Of a stretch of 64,000 nt of DNA, positions 51,135-61,343 are shown in pieces. The notes beneath the pieces are model-generated. The model did no database searches and was not told where the DNA came from. It was given only the letters and a program-made list of their open reading frames with translations. Made by a program: the position numbers and the translations under genes. This stretch comes from Planctomycetota bacterium (GTDB taxonomy: Bacteria > Planctomycetota > Phycisphaerae > Phycisphaerales > UBA1924). The stretch lies in NCBI GenBank assembly GCA_014584315.1, contig JACTNA010000029.1:124001-188000 (forward strand), given 5' to 3'. Within the stretch, counting starts at the first letter, position 1. Each line of letters begins with the position of its first letter.

Positions 51135-53660
51135 TCACGCCCGTTCGAGCGCCAGCGCGGCGTCGATCACGCCCAGGTGCGAGTACGCCTGCGGGTGGTT
51201 GCCCAGCGAGCGGCGCGTGCGCGGGTCGTACTCCTCCGAGATCAGGCCCGTCGGCCCCGCCAGCGACACCAGCGCATCCAGCAGTTCGCCGGCCTCGCGC
51301 GCGCGTCCGGCGAGCGCGTACGCCTGCGCGAGCCACGCCGTGCAGAGATTGAACGCCCCCTCCACGCCCGGCAGCCCGTCCTCGTAGCGGTACCGGTAGA
51401 CGGCGTTGCCGGTCCGCAGGTGGCGCTCGACGGCCTCGATCGTCCGCAGGAACCGCCCGTCGTCGGGCGGGAGCATCCCCGACAGCCCGACCACAAGCAC
51501 GGAGGCGTCCGCCTCGCACCCGTCGTACGCACCGATGAACGCGCCGTCACGCTCGCTCCACCCGTGCTCGAGCACGTCGGCGGCGATCTCGTCCGCCAGC
51601 GCGCGGTAGTCGGGGCGTTGGCGCCCGAGAAGGCTCTCGCTGATGCGGGCGGCGCGGTCGGCCGTCACCCAGCACATGACCTTGGTGTGGACGTGGTGGC
51701 GCCGCGGGCCGCGGATCTCCCAGATGCCGTGGTCCGGCTCACGCCAGCGGTGCCGGACGGCCTCGGCCATCGCGCTCACGAGCCGCCAGTGCTCGGAGCC
51801 GATCGGCGCGCCCTGCTCGGCGAGTTCGGCGACGAGTTGCACGATCGGGCCGAAGACGTCCAGCTGCACCTGGCGTGCGGCCGCGTTGCCGACGCGCACC
51901 GGGCGCGACCCCGCGTAGCCCGGCAACTCGCTCACCTCGCCCTCCGACCCGAGGTGCCCGCCGGTGACCGTGTAGATCGGGGCGAGACGGTCGGCCGACG
52001 AACACTCGTCCACCACGCCCAGCATCCAGTCGATGAAGGCAAGCCCCTCGCGCTCGCTCCCGAGCCGCGCCAGCGACGCGGCGGCCATCGACGCGTCCCG
52101 CGGCCAGCAGAACCGGTAGTCCCAGTTCCGCACGCCCCCGACGTGCTCCGGCAGGCTGGTGGTCGCGGCGGCGGCGATCGCGCCGCTCGGCCCGTGGCAG
52201 AGCGCCCGCAGCACCAGCGCGCTGCGACGCACCGCGTCCGCGTGGATCGAAGGCACCCGCAGCCCCTCCGCCCAGTCGCCCCAGAACCGCTCGGTCTGCG
52301 CGCGCCGAACCGGCTCGGCGACCGTCGCCTCGCGCAGCGAGCCGGTGCCGTAGCGCAGTTCGAGCGTCACCGGGCCGCGGGCGAGATCGACGTGGGCGAC
52401 GGCCGTGTGGTGCTGGCCGATCTCCTCGATGCGCCACTCGACGCCGGGCGACCGGAGGACGAGCGCGTCGAGCGAGCCTTCGACCTCGAGGCCGTCCTCG
52501 CGGGCGATGAGCCGCGTTGGCGTTCGCCCGAAGTCGAGGCGGGGCGCGAACACGAGCCGCGCGAAGCCCCCCCCTTCGACGACGCGGACGAGGTCGGACC
52601 GGCCCGACCGGCGCGCCGGCCGACCGCCCGAGCAGTCGAGGTAGTCGGTGGTGCGCAGGCTCGACCATCGCGTCTCGAGGACGAACGTGTCGCCGAGGTA
52701 TCGCTGGGAGGGGGGGGCCTCCGGCTCGCCCGGCTCGACCGAGAAGATGCCCGCCGCGGGCCCGCCGAGCAGGCCCGCGAAGATCGCGGGCGAGTCGATC
52801 CGAGGCAGGCAGAGCCACAGCAGCGCGCCGTCCGGCCCGACGATCGCGGCCGTGCGCTGGTCGGAGAGCAGCGAGAGCCGCTCGATGGGGACGGCGTCCG
52901 AGCCGGCAAGCCAGGCGGTGCGCGCCTCGGCCAGGCGCGCGAGCAGACGCGGCACGTCGCGCACGCCCGCGATACGGAAGGCGGCGCGCGACTCGCCCCC
53001 GCCGACCTTCACGCCCACGTCGGGCCCGTGCAGCGTGGCGAAGGCGTCCTCGTCGGTCACGTCGTCGCCGATGAAGAGCGCGGCGGTCGCGCCGACTCGG
53101 TGGCGGATCGTCTCCAGGGCCGCGCCCTTGCTCGTCGCCACGACGCCGAGTTCGACCACCTTCTTGCCGTGCTTCGTGAAGACGCCCTCGTACGCCCCAG
53201 GCCCGGCCAGCACGTCGCGCACGGCCTCGTCCGCCTCGCGATCGTCGGCGTCGCGGAAGTGGAACGCGATGCTGGCGGGCTTGCGCTCGACGCGGAACCC
53301 GTTGCCCCGGGCGGCGATCGCCGCGAGCTCCTCGGCGATCCTGTCGCGCAGCGCGACGGTCTCCGGCGGCAGGCGCACGGCGAAGTCCGGGTCGAACTCG
53401 CTCCCGTGGCTGCCGACCAGGTGAACTTCGTCGGGCGCGCCGGTCAGGGCGGCCAGATCGCGCAGGGCGCGCCCCGAGATGATCGCCACGTGCGTCTGCG
53501 GCAGGTCGGCCAACTGCCGGAGCGCGACCATCGACTCGCGGTCCGGCCTCGCCGCGGCCGGGTCGCTCACGATCGGCGCCAGCGTGCCGTCGTAGTCGCT
53601 CGCCACGAGCAGCACGGGAGCGCGGGCGAGTTCGTCCAGTCTGGCATCGAGGTCACTCAC
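51135..53660 (-). CDS. Bifunctional trehalose-6-phosphatase - GH15 (trehalase/glucoamylase-like) fusion
   Basis: 841 residues from GTG 53660. Residues 1-~235 are a HAD-type trehalose-phosphatase (OtsB): VASDYDGTLAPIVSDPAAAR (nucleophile Asp), VAIISGRALRDLAALTG, VGSHGSEFDPDF, and GDDVTDEDAFATLHG. Residues ~255-841 are GH15: IERLSLLSDQRTAAIVGPDG, LCLPRIDSPAIFAGLLGG, RNWDYRFCWPRDASMAAASL, VTGGHLGSEGEVSELPGYAG and a late EEYDPRTRRSLGNHPQAYSH that carries the general-acid/base glutamate. GH15 includes bacterial trehalases and glucoamylases. It starts eight bases inside the end of otsA, so phosphatase and synthase are translationally coupled. Making and possibly breaking trehalose in one chain is a rare design. 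Confidence 0.9.
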   Translation of the reverse strand: MSDLDARLDELARAPVLLVASDYDGTLAPIVSDPAAARPDRESMVALRQLADLPQTHVAIISGRALRDLAALTGAPDEVHLVGSHGSEFDPDFAVRLPPETVALRDRIAEELAAIAARGNGFRVERKPASIAFHFRDADDREADEAVRDVLAGPGAYEGVFTKHGKKVVELGVVATSKGAALETIRHRVGATAALFIGDDVTDEDAFATLHGPDVGVKVGGGESRAAFRIAGVRDVPRLLARLAEARTAWLAGSDAVPIERLSLLSDQRTAAIVGPDGALLWLCLPRIDSPAIFAGLLGGPAAGIFSVEPGEPEAPPSQRYLGDTFVLETRWSSLRTTDYLDCSGGRPARRSGRSDLVRVVEGGGFARLVFAPRLDFGRTPTRLIAREDGLEVEGSLDALVLRSPGVEWRIEEIGQHHTAVAHVDLARGPVTLELRYGTGSLREATVAEPVRRAQTERFWGDWAEGLRVPSIHADAVRRSALVLRALCHGPSGAIAAAATTSLPEHVGGVRNWDYRFCWPRDASMAAASLARLGSEREGLAFIDWMLGVVDECSSADRLAPIYTVTGGHLGSEGEVSELPGYAGSRPVRVGNAAARQVQLDVFGPIVQLVAELAEQGAPIGSEHWRLVSAMAEAVRHRWREPDHGIWEIRGPRRHHVHTKVMCWVTADRAARISESLLGRQRPDYRALADEIAADVLEHGWSERDGAFIGAYDGCEADASVLVVGLSGMLPPDDGRFLRTIEAVERHLRTGNAVYRYRYEDGLPGVEGAFNLCTAWLAQAYALAGRAREAGELLDALVSLAGPTGLISEEYDPRTRRSLGNHPQAYSHLGVIDAALALERA

Positions 53661-55062
53661 GGGTCAGCGCCCCCAGGAAGTCGGACGCCCAGGCGTACAC
53701 GTCGCCGCGCCGGACGGTGCGCCGCAGCGCGGCCATCCGGTCGCGCGCCGCGCGAGGCGTCTCGCCCAGCGCGCCCTCGAGCGCGGTGGCCACGCCGTCG
53801 ATGTCGAAGGGATTCACGAGGACGGCGCGGGTCAGTTCCCCGGCCGCCCCGGCGAACTCGCTCAGGATCAGCGTGCCCCCGCCGTCGGTCCGCGTCGCCA
53901 CGTACTCCTTGGCGACGAGGTTCATCCCGTCGCGCAGCGGCGTGACCATCATCACGTCAGCGGCGAGGTAGTAGGCGGCGAGGTCCTCGCGCGGCAGGTT
54001 CCGGTGGAGGTAGTGCACGGCGACGCGTCCGGGCACGCCGAACGTGCCGTTGATGCGCCCCACCGTCTGCTCGATCGTCGCCCGCATCTGGGCGTACTCG
54101 GGCACGCGCTCGCGGCTCGGCACCGCCACCTGGATCATGCAGAAGTCGTCGGTCGAGAGCCGTCCCCGCTCGAGCACCTCCTCGACGGCGCGGAGGCGCA
54201 CGTCGATGCCCTTCGTGTAGTCCAGCCGGTCCACGCCGAGCACGATCCGCCGTCCCGCGCCGATGCGCTCGCGCAGTTGCGCCGCCTTCGCCCGCACGGC
54301 CGGGTCGTTCCCAAGCGCCTCGAACCCGGCGACGTCGATCGAGATCGGGAACGGCGCGACGCGCACCTGCCGCCCGTCGAACGTCACCGACGCCGTCGAG
54401 CCGGACGCCCCCGACGCGCCCGCGAACGAGCGGGCCGTGCGGACGAAGTTGCGGGCCGTGAGTCTCGTCTGCAGCCCGATGAGGTCCGCGCCGAGCAGCC
54501 CGTGCAGCACCTCGCGCCGCCACGGCAGCCGGGCGAACAACTCCTCCGCCGGGAAGGGGATGTGCAGGAAGAACCCGATCGTCAGGTCGGGGCGGACCGA
54601 ACGCAGCATGCCCGGCACGAGCTGCAACTGATAGTCGTGCACCCAGACGATCGAGCGCGGGCCGAGCGCCGCCGCGACCGCCTGCGTGAAGTGATGGTTC
54701 ACCTCGACGTACGACCGCCACCAACTCCGACGGAACGTCGGCGTCCGCAGCCCGTCGTGGTAGAGCGGCCAGAGCGTCTCGTTCGAGAACCCGTGGTAGA
54801 ACTCGTCCAGGTGCGAGCGGGTGAGCGCGACGGGGCGGCACCGGATCCCGTCGTGCGTGAAGGGGTCGAGCCGCCCGTGCGTGCCGGGCCAGCCGACCCA
54901 CGACCCCTCGCGCTCGCGCAGGATGGGGGTCAGCGCGGTGACCAGCCCACCCGGGCTGATCTCCCACCCCGTCCGCTCGCGCCGAACCACACGCCGCACC
55001 GGCAGACGGTTGGCCACGATCACCAGCGGCCGCTCGGCTTTGGCGGGTTGACGTGCGGGCAT
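53653..55062 (-). CDS. otsA: Trehalose-6-phosphate synthase OtsA
   Basis: GT20 enzyme joining UDP-glucose and glucose-6-phosphate. 469 residues: LVIVANRLPVRRVVRRERTG, GGLVTALTPILREREGSWVG, FSNETLWPLYHDG, IVWVHDYQLQLVPGMLRSVR, LHIPFPAEELFARLPWRREV, GVDRLDYTKGIDVRLRAVEE, DFCMIQVAVPSRERVPEYAQ, TPLRDGMNLVAKEYVATR and SEFAGAAGELTRAVLVNPFD. All donor and acceptor site motifs are conserved. Start ATG 55062 begins the catalytic domain after a short basic lead. Its end overlaps the OtsB-GH15 fusion by eight bases. Trehalose would serve as osmoprotectant or carbon store. Confidence 0.96.
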   Translation of the reverse strand: MPARQPAKAERPLVIVANRLPVRRVVRRERTGWEISPGGLVTALTPILREREGSWVGWPGTHGRLDPFTHDGIRCRPVALTRSHLDEFYHGFSNETLWPLYHDGLRTPTFRRSWWRSYVEVNHHFTQAVAAALGPRSIVWVHDYQLQLVPGMLRSVRPDLTIGFFLHIPFPAEELFARLPWRREVLHGLLGADLIGLQTRLTARNFVRTARSFAGASGASGSTASVTFDGRQVRVAPFPISIDVAGFEALGNDPAVRAKAAQLRERIGAGRRIVLGVDRLDYTKGIDVRLRAVEEVLERGRLSTDDFCMIQVAVPSRERVPEYAQMRATIEQTVGRINGTFGVPGRVAVHYLHRNLPREDLAAYYLAADVMMVTPLRDGMNLVAKEYVATRTDGGGTLILSEFAGAAGELTRAVLVNPFDIDGVATALEGALGETPRAARDRMAALRRTVRRGDVYAWASDFLGALTRE

Positions 55063-55196
55063 GGTCGGCGGCCGTCGCCGCGAGAGGCACGGCCGTTCGA
55101 CCGTAGGTCCCGCGTCGAGGCCCGCCCACCCGTCGGGAGGGAGAAGTTCGCGTCCCCGCCGGATGGCGGCGCGGTCGTGCCCGGTATGCTCATGGC

Positions 55197-58100
55197 ATGG
55201 CAGGTTCCGTGGGTCCTGACGATCCAACGCTCGCCCACGCGGCCGAGTCGGAGGAAGCCGCGGGCGGGGCGGGTGATCCCGGGGCGCGACCCCTCGGCGC
55301 GCCCGGGGCGCGCGTCGGGCGATACCGGCTGGTCGAGATTCTCGGCGAGGGCGGGTTCGGCGTTGTGTGGCGGGCCGAGCAGACGGAGCCTGTTCGGCGC
55401 GAGGTGGCGGTGAAGGTCATCAAGCCGGGGATGGACTCGGCGTCCGTGATCGCGCGCTTCGAGGCCGAACGCCAGGCGCTGGCGGTGATGGACCACCCGG
55501 GGATCGCACGGGTCCTCGACGGGGGCACGACAGGCCCCGAGTTCGAGCGGCCCGGCCTCCCGTACTTCGTCATGGAACTGGTGCGCGGCGAGCCGATCAC
55601 CGCGTTCTGCGATCGGCAGCGGCTGAGCGTCGAGGAGCGGCTGACGCTGTTCGCGGAAGTGTGCGAGGCGATCCAGCACGCGCACATGAAGGGCGTGATC
55701 CACCGGGACGTGAAGCCGAGCAACGTGCTGGTGGCGTACGACCACGAGGGCCGCGCCCGCCCGAAGGTGATCGACTTCGGCGTGGCGAAGGCGTTGAACC
55801 AGCGTCTCACGGAGCGGACCCTGTTCACCGAGCGCGGCCAGTTGATCGGCACGCCGGAGTACATGAGCCCCGAGCAGGCGGAGATGGGCGGGCTGGACAT
55901 CGACACGCGGACGGACGTGTACTCGCTGGGCGTGGTGCTCTACGAGTTGCTGACGGGGACGCTCCCGTTCGATTCCAAGGCGCTGCGGAGCGCGGCGTTC
56001 GGCGAGATCCAGCGCATCATCCGCGAGGTCGAGCCGCCCAGGCCGAGCACGCGGCTGGAACACCTTTCCGACGAGTTCGCCGGGGCTTCGGCGACGACCC
56101 GCCGGGCGACCACGCTCGGCAGCGTCGCGGAGCGGCGACGCTCGGACCCGCGCTCGCTCGCCGTCGCGCTCCGGCGTGATCTCGACTGGATCGTCATGCG
56201 CTGCCTGGAGAAGGACAGAAGCCGACGGTATGCAACGCCGCTCGCGCTGTCCGAGGAAGTGCGCCGCTACCTCCGGCACGAGCCGGTCGAGGCCGGTCCG
56301 CCCAGCGTGGTCTATCGCCTGCGGAAGTTCACCCGTCGGCACCGCGCCGGCCTGGCGATCGGTGGCTCCGCGGCGTTGCTCCTCTCCGCCGGCTTCGTGG
56401 GCACGACAACGATGTACCTTCGCGCCGAGCGGCACCTCAAGGCGACCGAACGGGAGGCGTCGATCTCGCGAGCCGTCGTCGAGTTCCTGAGCGACGAACT
56501 GCTCGGCTCGCCTCTCTCGGGCGACTCGGCGGTGAAGGCGAATACAACGGTGCTCGACGCGGCGCGGCGCGGCGCGGAGTCCCTGGAGGGAAGGTTCGCG
56601 GACCCGCTCGTCGAGGCGGCGATCCGCGAGGCGATCGGCCGCGTCCTCTGCTCCTTCGGCGAACTCACGGCGGGGATCGAGGAGGTCCGCGCCGCGGTCG
56701 CGATCCGAACACAACAACTCGGCGAGCGCCATCAGGCGACCCTCGCCACCAGACGCACGCTCGGCGTCCTTCTCAACTGGCAGGGCGACTATCACGCCGC
56801 GGAAGCGGAGTTCGCAGCGACAGCGCGTGCCGTTCAGGCGTCCATGGGCGAGGGCGACGACACGCACCTGTGGATCCTCAAGCAACTCGCGGCGGTGATC
56901 GAGCGGCAGGGCAGACTCGACGAGGCGCTCGCCATCGAGGAGCGCATTCGGTCGATCTACACGCATCTGCACGGGCCTGAAGGCGCCCCCACGCTGGCAT
57001 GGATCACGGCCACGGCGGTCCGCGCGCAGGATCGGGGTCAGATTGACCGAGCGATGACGCTGCACCAGTTCGTCGCCGATGTCGCGGTTCGCGCCCGAGG
57101 GCGTCACGACCCCTTTTCACTCGACGCGGCGCAGCGCGTCTCGTCCGCTCTGCAGTCCGCGGGTCGCCTCGGCGAAGCAGAAGCGCAATGGCGAGCGGTC
57201 CTGGCGCTCGCTCGCGAGGCGGGAAACGGGGACGCGGAGATCGCTTCCATGCGAGGTCTCGGCGACTGCCTGCACAGGATGGGCCGCCTGTCCGACGCGG
57301 AGCGGGTGTTGCTCGACGCGCTCGCTCTGGAGCAGGACCGATCGGGGGGCCGCTCGGTGGGGTCCTTCGCCACCACGGACCTCCTCGCGCGTGTGCTCGA
57401 GGACTCCGGGGAGTTCGATCGCGCCCTCCCCCTCCGAGAGCGTGCGTACGAGCGATCCGAGCGCCATCTCGGTACGGCGCATACCGCAACAGTCTCTACC
57501 GCGCAGGCGCTCGGCGACCTGTACATCCGAACGCGCAGGTACGCGGCCGCTTCGACGCTCATGGAACGGACCGTCGCGTCGATCCGCGCGGCGCGCGGGT
57601 CGCGCCACCCCGATCTCGCGCGGCCCCTCGCGGTTCTCGCCCAGGCCCGGTGGTACACGGGGGCCAAGCCCGAGGCCGCCGCGCTGTTTCAGGAAGCGGT
57701 CTCCTGTCTGGACATGCCGCTCCGACCGGACAACGGGTGGACCAGATGGCTCCTGAGTTGGACGGCGAGGGCGCAGCGCGACGCGGGGATGTGGGTCGAG
57801 GCGGAGTCCAACTCGCGGGCGTTGATCGGGCTGCTGGAGTCCTCGGAAGGCGACAGCCGGCGAGAAACGTTCGACGCGCGCCGCGACTTGATCGAGAGCG
57901 TGTCCGGCCAGGGACGCCATGAGGATGCGGTCGTGATGCTCCGGGACCTGCTCGACGAGTGTGCAACAGCGCTCGGGGAGGACGACGATTCCACGCTACG
58001 CGTGATGCTCTCGCTCGGCGGAGAACTGATGGCGAACCGACGGTACGCCGAGGCCGAGGCCGTGTACCGGCGGCATTACACGGCGATCAGCGTTCACAAC

Positions 58101-58643
58101 GCCGATCCCGCCCTGACGGCCTGGTCTCTCGGGAACGTGGCGTGGGCGATCCTTCACCAGGGAGACGACCGTCGCGCGCGAGACGTGTACGGTGAGGTTC
58201 TCGCGCGAAGGCGCGCCCTTTCGCGCGTGCCGGACGCTCCGCTGATGTGGACCGTCACCACGCTGGCGGACATCAGCCGCAGACTCGGCGCGCACGATGA
58301 GGCCGCGCCCCTGTACGACGAGATCGTGCGGTATGTACGCCAGGGCACTCCGGGCGCGCGCGCCTTTTCCTGGTCGGCCTACTCGGGACTGGCCGTGATC
58401 CGTGAGGAGCGGGGAGACCATTCCGGCGCGGTCGCCCTGCTGCGTGAACTCTACTCAATCACGATGGAAATCGGCCCCCCGGCCCGCAACTGGGCCAGAG
58501 ACGCCGCTCGCCTGCTGGCCGACCTGTACGCGCGATGGAACGCTATCGCGCCGACGGATCTGCTGAACGCGGAGTCGCAGGCGTGGCGTGAGCGCGCCCA
58601 CGCGATCGAACGCGGCTCGGACCCACAGCCCGACAGTGAGTGA
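55197..58643 (+). CDS. Membrane Ser/Thr protein kinase with TPR sensor domain
   Basis: 1148 residues. Kinase domain ~42-345 with [20 protein letters not shown], Lys73, [61 protein letters not shown] and [20 protein letters not shown]-type end. A basic linker ([11 protein letters not shown]) and a transmembrane helix ([20 protein letters not shown]) are followed by ~730 residues of TPR repeats ([60 protein letters not shown]). The first ~200 residues of its kinase are nearly identical to those of the kinase at 43632, while the sensor repeats have diverged. It is divergent from otsA (134 bp apart) and convergent with gmd (18 bp gap). Confidence 0.93.
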   Translation: MAGSVGPDDPTLAHAAESEEAAGGAGDPGARPLGAPGARVGRYRLVEILGEGGFGVVWRAEQTEPVRREVAVKVIKPGMDSASVIARFEAERQALAVMDHPGIARVLDGGTTGPEFERPGLPYFVMELVRGEPITAFCDRQRLSVEERLTLFAEVCEAIQHAHMKGVIHRDVKPSNVLVAYDHEGRARPKVIDFGVAKALNQRLTERTLFTERGQLIGTPEYMSPEQAEMGGLDIDTRTDVYSLGVVLYELLTGTLPFDSKALRSAAFGEIQRIIREVEPPRPSTRLEHLSDEFAGASATTRRATTLGSVAERRRSDPRSLAVALRRDLDWIVMRCLEKDRSRRYATPLALSEEVRRYLRHEPVEAGPPSVVYRLRKFTRRHRAGLAIGGSAALLLSAGFVGTTTMYLRAERHLKATEREASISRAVVEFLSDELLGSPLSGDSAVKANTTVLDAARRGAESLEGRFADPLVEAAIREAIGRVLCSFGELTAGIEEVRAAVAIRTQQLGERHQATLATRRTLGVLLNWQGDYHAAEAEFAATARAVQASMGEGDDTHLWILKQLAAVIERQGRLDEALAIEERIRSIYTHLHGPEGAPTLAWITATAVRAQDRGQIDRAMTLHQFVADVAVRARGRHDPFSLDAAQRVSSALQSAGRLGEAEAQWRAVLALAREAGNGDAEIASMRGLGDCLHRMGRLSDAERVLLDALALEQDRSGGRSVGSFATTDLLARVLEDSGEFDRALPLRERAYERSERHLGTAHTATVSTAQALGDLYIRTRRYAAASTLMERTVASIRAARGSRHPDLARPLAVLAQARWYTGAKPEAAALFQEAVSCLDMPLRPDNGWTRWLLSWTARAQRDAGMWVEAESNSRALIGLLESSEGDSRRETFDARRDLIESVSGQGRHEDAVVMLRDLLDECATALGEDDDSTLRVMLSLGGELMANRRYAEAEAVYRRHYTAISVHNADPALTAWSLGNVAWAILHQGDDRRARDVYGEVLARRRALSRVPDAPLMWTVTTLADISRRLGAHDEAAPLYDEIVRYVRQGTPGARAFSWSAYSGLAVIREERGDHSGAVALLRELYSITMEIGPPARNWARDAARLLADLYARWNAIAPTDLLNAESQAWRERAHAIERGSDPQPDSE

Positions 58644-58661
58644 CGCTCGACCCTCACGCCG

Positions 58662-59723
58662 TCACTGATCGTGCCCCGTGAAGTCCGGCATGGCGTGGCC
58701 CGCGTCGGTCAGCGTGCGCTCCCGGCGGGCCAGTTCCAGGTCGTGCTCCACCATGCGACGGACCAGTTCGTCGAAACTCGTCGCGGGCGACCAGCCCAGG
58801 CGCGCACGGGCCTTGCTCGCGTCGCCCAGCAGCAGGTCCACCTCGGCGGGGCGCAGGTAGCGCGGGTCGAAGGCGACGTGGGCCTGCCAGTCCAGGCCCG
58901 CGTGCGCGAAGGCCGCCTCGGCGAACTCGCGCACCGACCGCGTCTCGCCCGTGGCGATGACGTAGTCGTCCGGCTCGTCCTGCTGCAGCATCGTCCACAT
59001 CATGCCCACGTAGTCGCCCGCGTAGCCCCAGTCGCGCTTCGAGTCCAGGTTGCCGAGGTACACCTTGTCCTGCAGGCCCATCCGGATGCGCCCGACGGCG
59101 CGGGTGATCTTGCGCGTCACGAACGTCTCGCCGCGCCGTTCGGACTCGTGGTTGAACAGGATGCCGCACGAGGCGTGCAGCCCGTAAGACTCGCGGTAGT
59201 TCACGGTGGCGTAGTGCGCCATCACCTTCGCGCAGGCGTACGGCGAGCGCGGGCGGAAGGGCGTCGTCTCCGTCTGCGGCGTCTCGACCGCCCGCCCGTA
59301 CTGCTCGCTCGAACTCGCCTGGTAGTACCGGACCCGCCGGCCCGTCCGCTGCTGGTGGTCGCGCACGCCCTCCAGCAGCCGCAGCGCGCCCAGCGCGACC
59401 GCGTCCGCGGTGTAGATCGGCAGGTCGAACGAGACGCGGACGTGGCTCTGCGCGCCGAGGTTGTACACCTCGTCGGGCATCGTCTGGTCGAGCAGTTTGG
59501 CGAGCGAGTTCGCGTCGCACAGGTCGCCGTAGTGCAGGAACAGCCGCGTCCCCTTCAGGTGCGGGTCCTGGTAGATGTGGTCGATGCGTCCGGTGTTGAA
59601 GCCGCTGGCGCGCCGGATGATGCCGTGGACCTCGTACCCCTTGCCCAGCAGAAACTCGGCGAGGTAGGACCCGTCCTGCCCCGTGATCCCCGTGATGAGC
59701 GCCCGCTTCGGCGTCTGGCCCAT
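58662..59723 (-). CDS. gmd: GDP-mannose 4,6-dehydratase
   Basis: NADP-dependent SDR enzyme making GDP-4-keto-6-deoxymannose, the precursor of GDP-fucose, GDP-rhamnose and perosamine for surface glycans. 353 residues: [86 protein letters not shown], the catalytic Tyr-x3-Lys in [60 protein letters not shown] and [20 protein letters not shown]. No fcl (GDP-fucose synthase) is next to it. The lone active-site departure is Gln where Met is common in SSSEMFG. Confidence 0.95.
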   Translation of the reverse strand: MGQTPKRALITGITGQDGSYLAEFLLGKGYEVHGIIRRASGFNTGRIDHIYQDPHLKGTRLFLHYGDLCDANSLAKLLDQTMPDEVYNLGAQSHVRVSFDLPIYTADAVALGALRLLEGVRDHQQRTGRRVRYYQASSSEQYGRAVETPQTETTPFRPRSPYACAKVMAHYATVNYRESYGLHASCGILFNHESERRGETFVTRKITRAVGRIRMGLQDKVYLGNLDSKRDWGYAGDYVGMMWTMLQQDEPDDYVIATGETRSVREFAEAAFAHAGLDWQAHVAFDPRYLRPAEVDLLLGDASKARARLGWSPATSFDELVRRMVEHDLELARRERTLTDAGHAMPDFTGHDQ

Positions 59724-59828
59724 GGTCCGGTCTCCGGCCCGTCGCGGATGGTATCGGTCGCACGCGGGGAGGCGGTCGAGCGGTCGGGTTCGGAAACTCC
59801 GGCCCCGCTCGCTCGTGGTCGCGCCCCG

Positions 59829-61271
59829 TTACGGCGGGGAACCCTCGTCCGCGTCTTCGACGCCCTCGCCGTTGTCGGACTTCGCGGCGGGCGGTTCCAC
59901 GCGCCGGGCGGGCGAGGCCGCGGCCACCGTGATCGCCGTCGCGAACGCCAGCGTGAGCGCGAGCGACGCGGGACCGACCAGGCGGAGGTGCCAGAGCGCG
60001 GGCACCAGCCCCCGCGCGCCGACGGCCGCGGCTCGCAGACGGCACGCGAGCACGGGCAGCAGCACGAGCAGCAGCGGCTCGGTGTAGCGCTGCCAGAGTT
60101 TGTAACTCGCGACCTGCGCCGCCGTGAACGCCACCACCGACGCGAGCATGATCCACCGCTCGCGCCGCGGCAGGGCGACGAACCAGGCGAGCACCGCGCA
60201 CGCCCCGAGCGGCGCGAGCACCACGATGAGCGTCGACGTGCGACCGCCCATCACCACGGGCGCCTTCTGCACGAGGTTCCACAGGCCCGAGTACCGCCCC
60301 GCCTCGGTGCTGTAGGTCGTCTCCGGCAGCAGCGCGGCCGCCAGACCGGCGACGCCCGCAAGCGCGAGCAGCGTCCGATGTCGGCGCAGCACCTCGCCGA
60401 CCGCCGGCGCGAGGAACCCGGCGTAGAACAGGCTGAACGCGCCGAAGAGCGAGAGGATGAAGGCGGGCGCGGCCGGGTTGCCGCCCGTGTGCCGCTCCTG
60501 GAACGTCGGCGGCGTCAGGCCCCCCCAGAGCCGGTGAAATTGCAGCACGATCAACGCGGCCGGCACCGTCGCGACAATGGCGACGGCTGTCCGCGCAGCC
60601 CGCCGGGCCGGATCGCGCAGGAGCGCGCGCACGTCACGCGTCGCCCCGAACGGTCCGGCGTCGTCAGCATCGCGAGCGCCGAGCCACGCGCCCGCCCACA
60701 GCGCGGCCGCCGCCCACAGGTGCGACTGGCGCACGAACACAAGCGCCGCGAGCAACGCCGCGCCCCCGATCACCGTGAGGGCGTCGAACCGCCCCCGCAG
60801 CGCGAGCAGCAGCACGCCCAGCACGCCCAGCCATCCCGCGTTGTCCGGCAGCAGCCAGACCCCGCTGTAGAAGACGTACATCGACGCGGCCGCCGGCAGC
60901 ACGAGCAGCAGAGCCGCCCGCCCCGCGCTCCGGCACGCAAGCCCCAGCACGACCAGCAGCGCGACCGTGAAGAGCGACCCGACGAACTGCAGCGCCCGCG
61001 GCGAGTCGGACGCGAACCGCGCCACCGCCGCCAGCAGCGTGTGGTACCCGGGCGTTGTGGCGGAGAGATAGTCCGAATAGTCAAGCCGCGGCCATTGCTC
61101 CGCGAAGCGGAGGATGGCCGGCAGGTGGTAGTTCACCTGGTCGTGCGCCCCGCGACCGCGAAGGTTCCCCGAGAGGATGACGCCCCACGCCGCCAGGGCG
61201 AAGACGCCCGCGGGCACGAGGCAGGGCCAGAGCGGCCCTCGGTCGGTCGGGCTGTGTTCGCGCGCCTTCAC
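59829..61271 (-). CDS. GT-C-like multispanning membrane glycosyltransferase, function not identified
   Basis: 480 residues from GTG 61271, with about ten hydrophobic helices. The first extracytoplasmic loop holds GRGAHDQVNYHLPAILRFAE, DYSDYLSATTPGYHTLLAAV, where the acidic/His residues and TTPGYH recall the first-loop motif of GT-C transferases such as ALG10/ArnT-like enzymes that use polyprenyl-phosphate sugars. Later helices and a short C-terminal Arg/Glu tail carry no further motif. It lies between gmd and a secreted ADP-ribosylglycohydrolase; a shared role in surface glycan transfer is inference. The start is weak: an ATG is not available and no ribosome site is seen. Confidence 0.65.
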   Translation of the reverse strand: MKAREHSPTDRGPLWPCLVPAGVFALAAWGVILSGNLRGRGAHDQVNYHLPAILRFAEQWPRLDYSDYLSATTPGYHTLLAAVARFASDSPRALQFVGSLFTVALLVVLGLACRSAGRAALLLVLPAAASMYVFYSGVWLLPDNAGWLGVLGVLLLALRGRFDALTVIGGAALLAALVFVRQSHLWAAAALWAGAWLGARDADDAGPFGATRDVRALLRDPARRAARTAVAIVATVPAALIVLQFHRLWGGLTPPTFQERHTGGNPAAPAFILSLFGAFSLFYAGFLAPAVGEVLRRHRTLLALAGVAGLAAALLPETTYSTEAGRYSGLWNLVQKAPVVMGGRTSTLIVVLAPLGACAVLAWFVALPRRERWIMLASVVAFTAAQVASYKLWQRYTEPLLLVLLPVLACRLRAAAVGARGLVPALWHLRLVGPASLALTLAFATAITVAAASPARRVEPPAAKSDNGEGVEDADEGSPP

Positions 61272-61343
61272 GGGAGATGGCTCTGTATCCGGGCGTGAGC
61301 GTCGGGTACGCTCGGGCGGGAAAGCATCGGAGGGATCGGGGCC

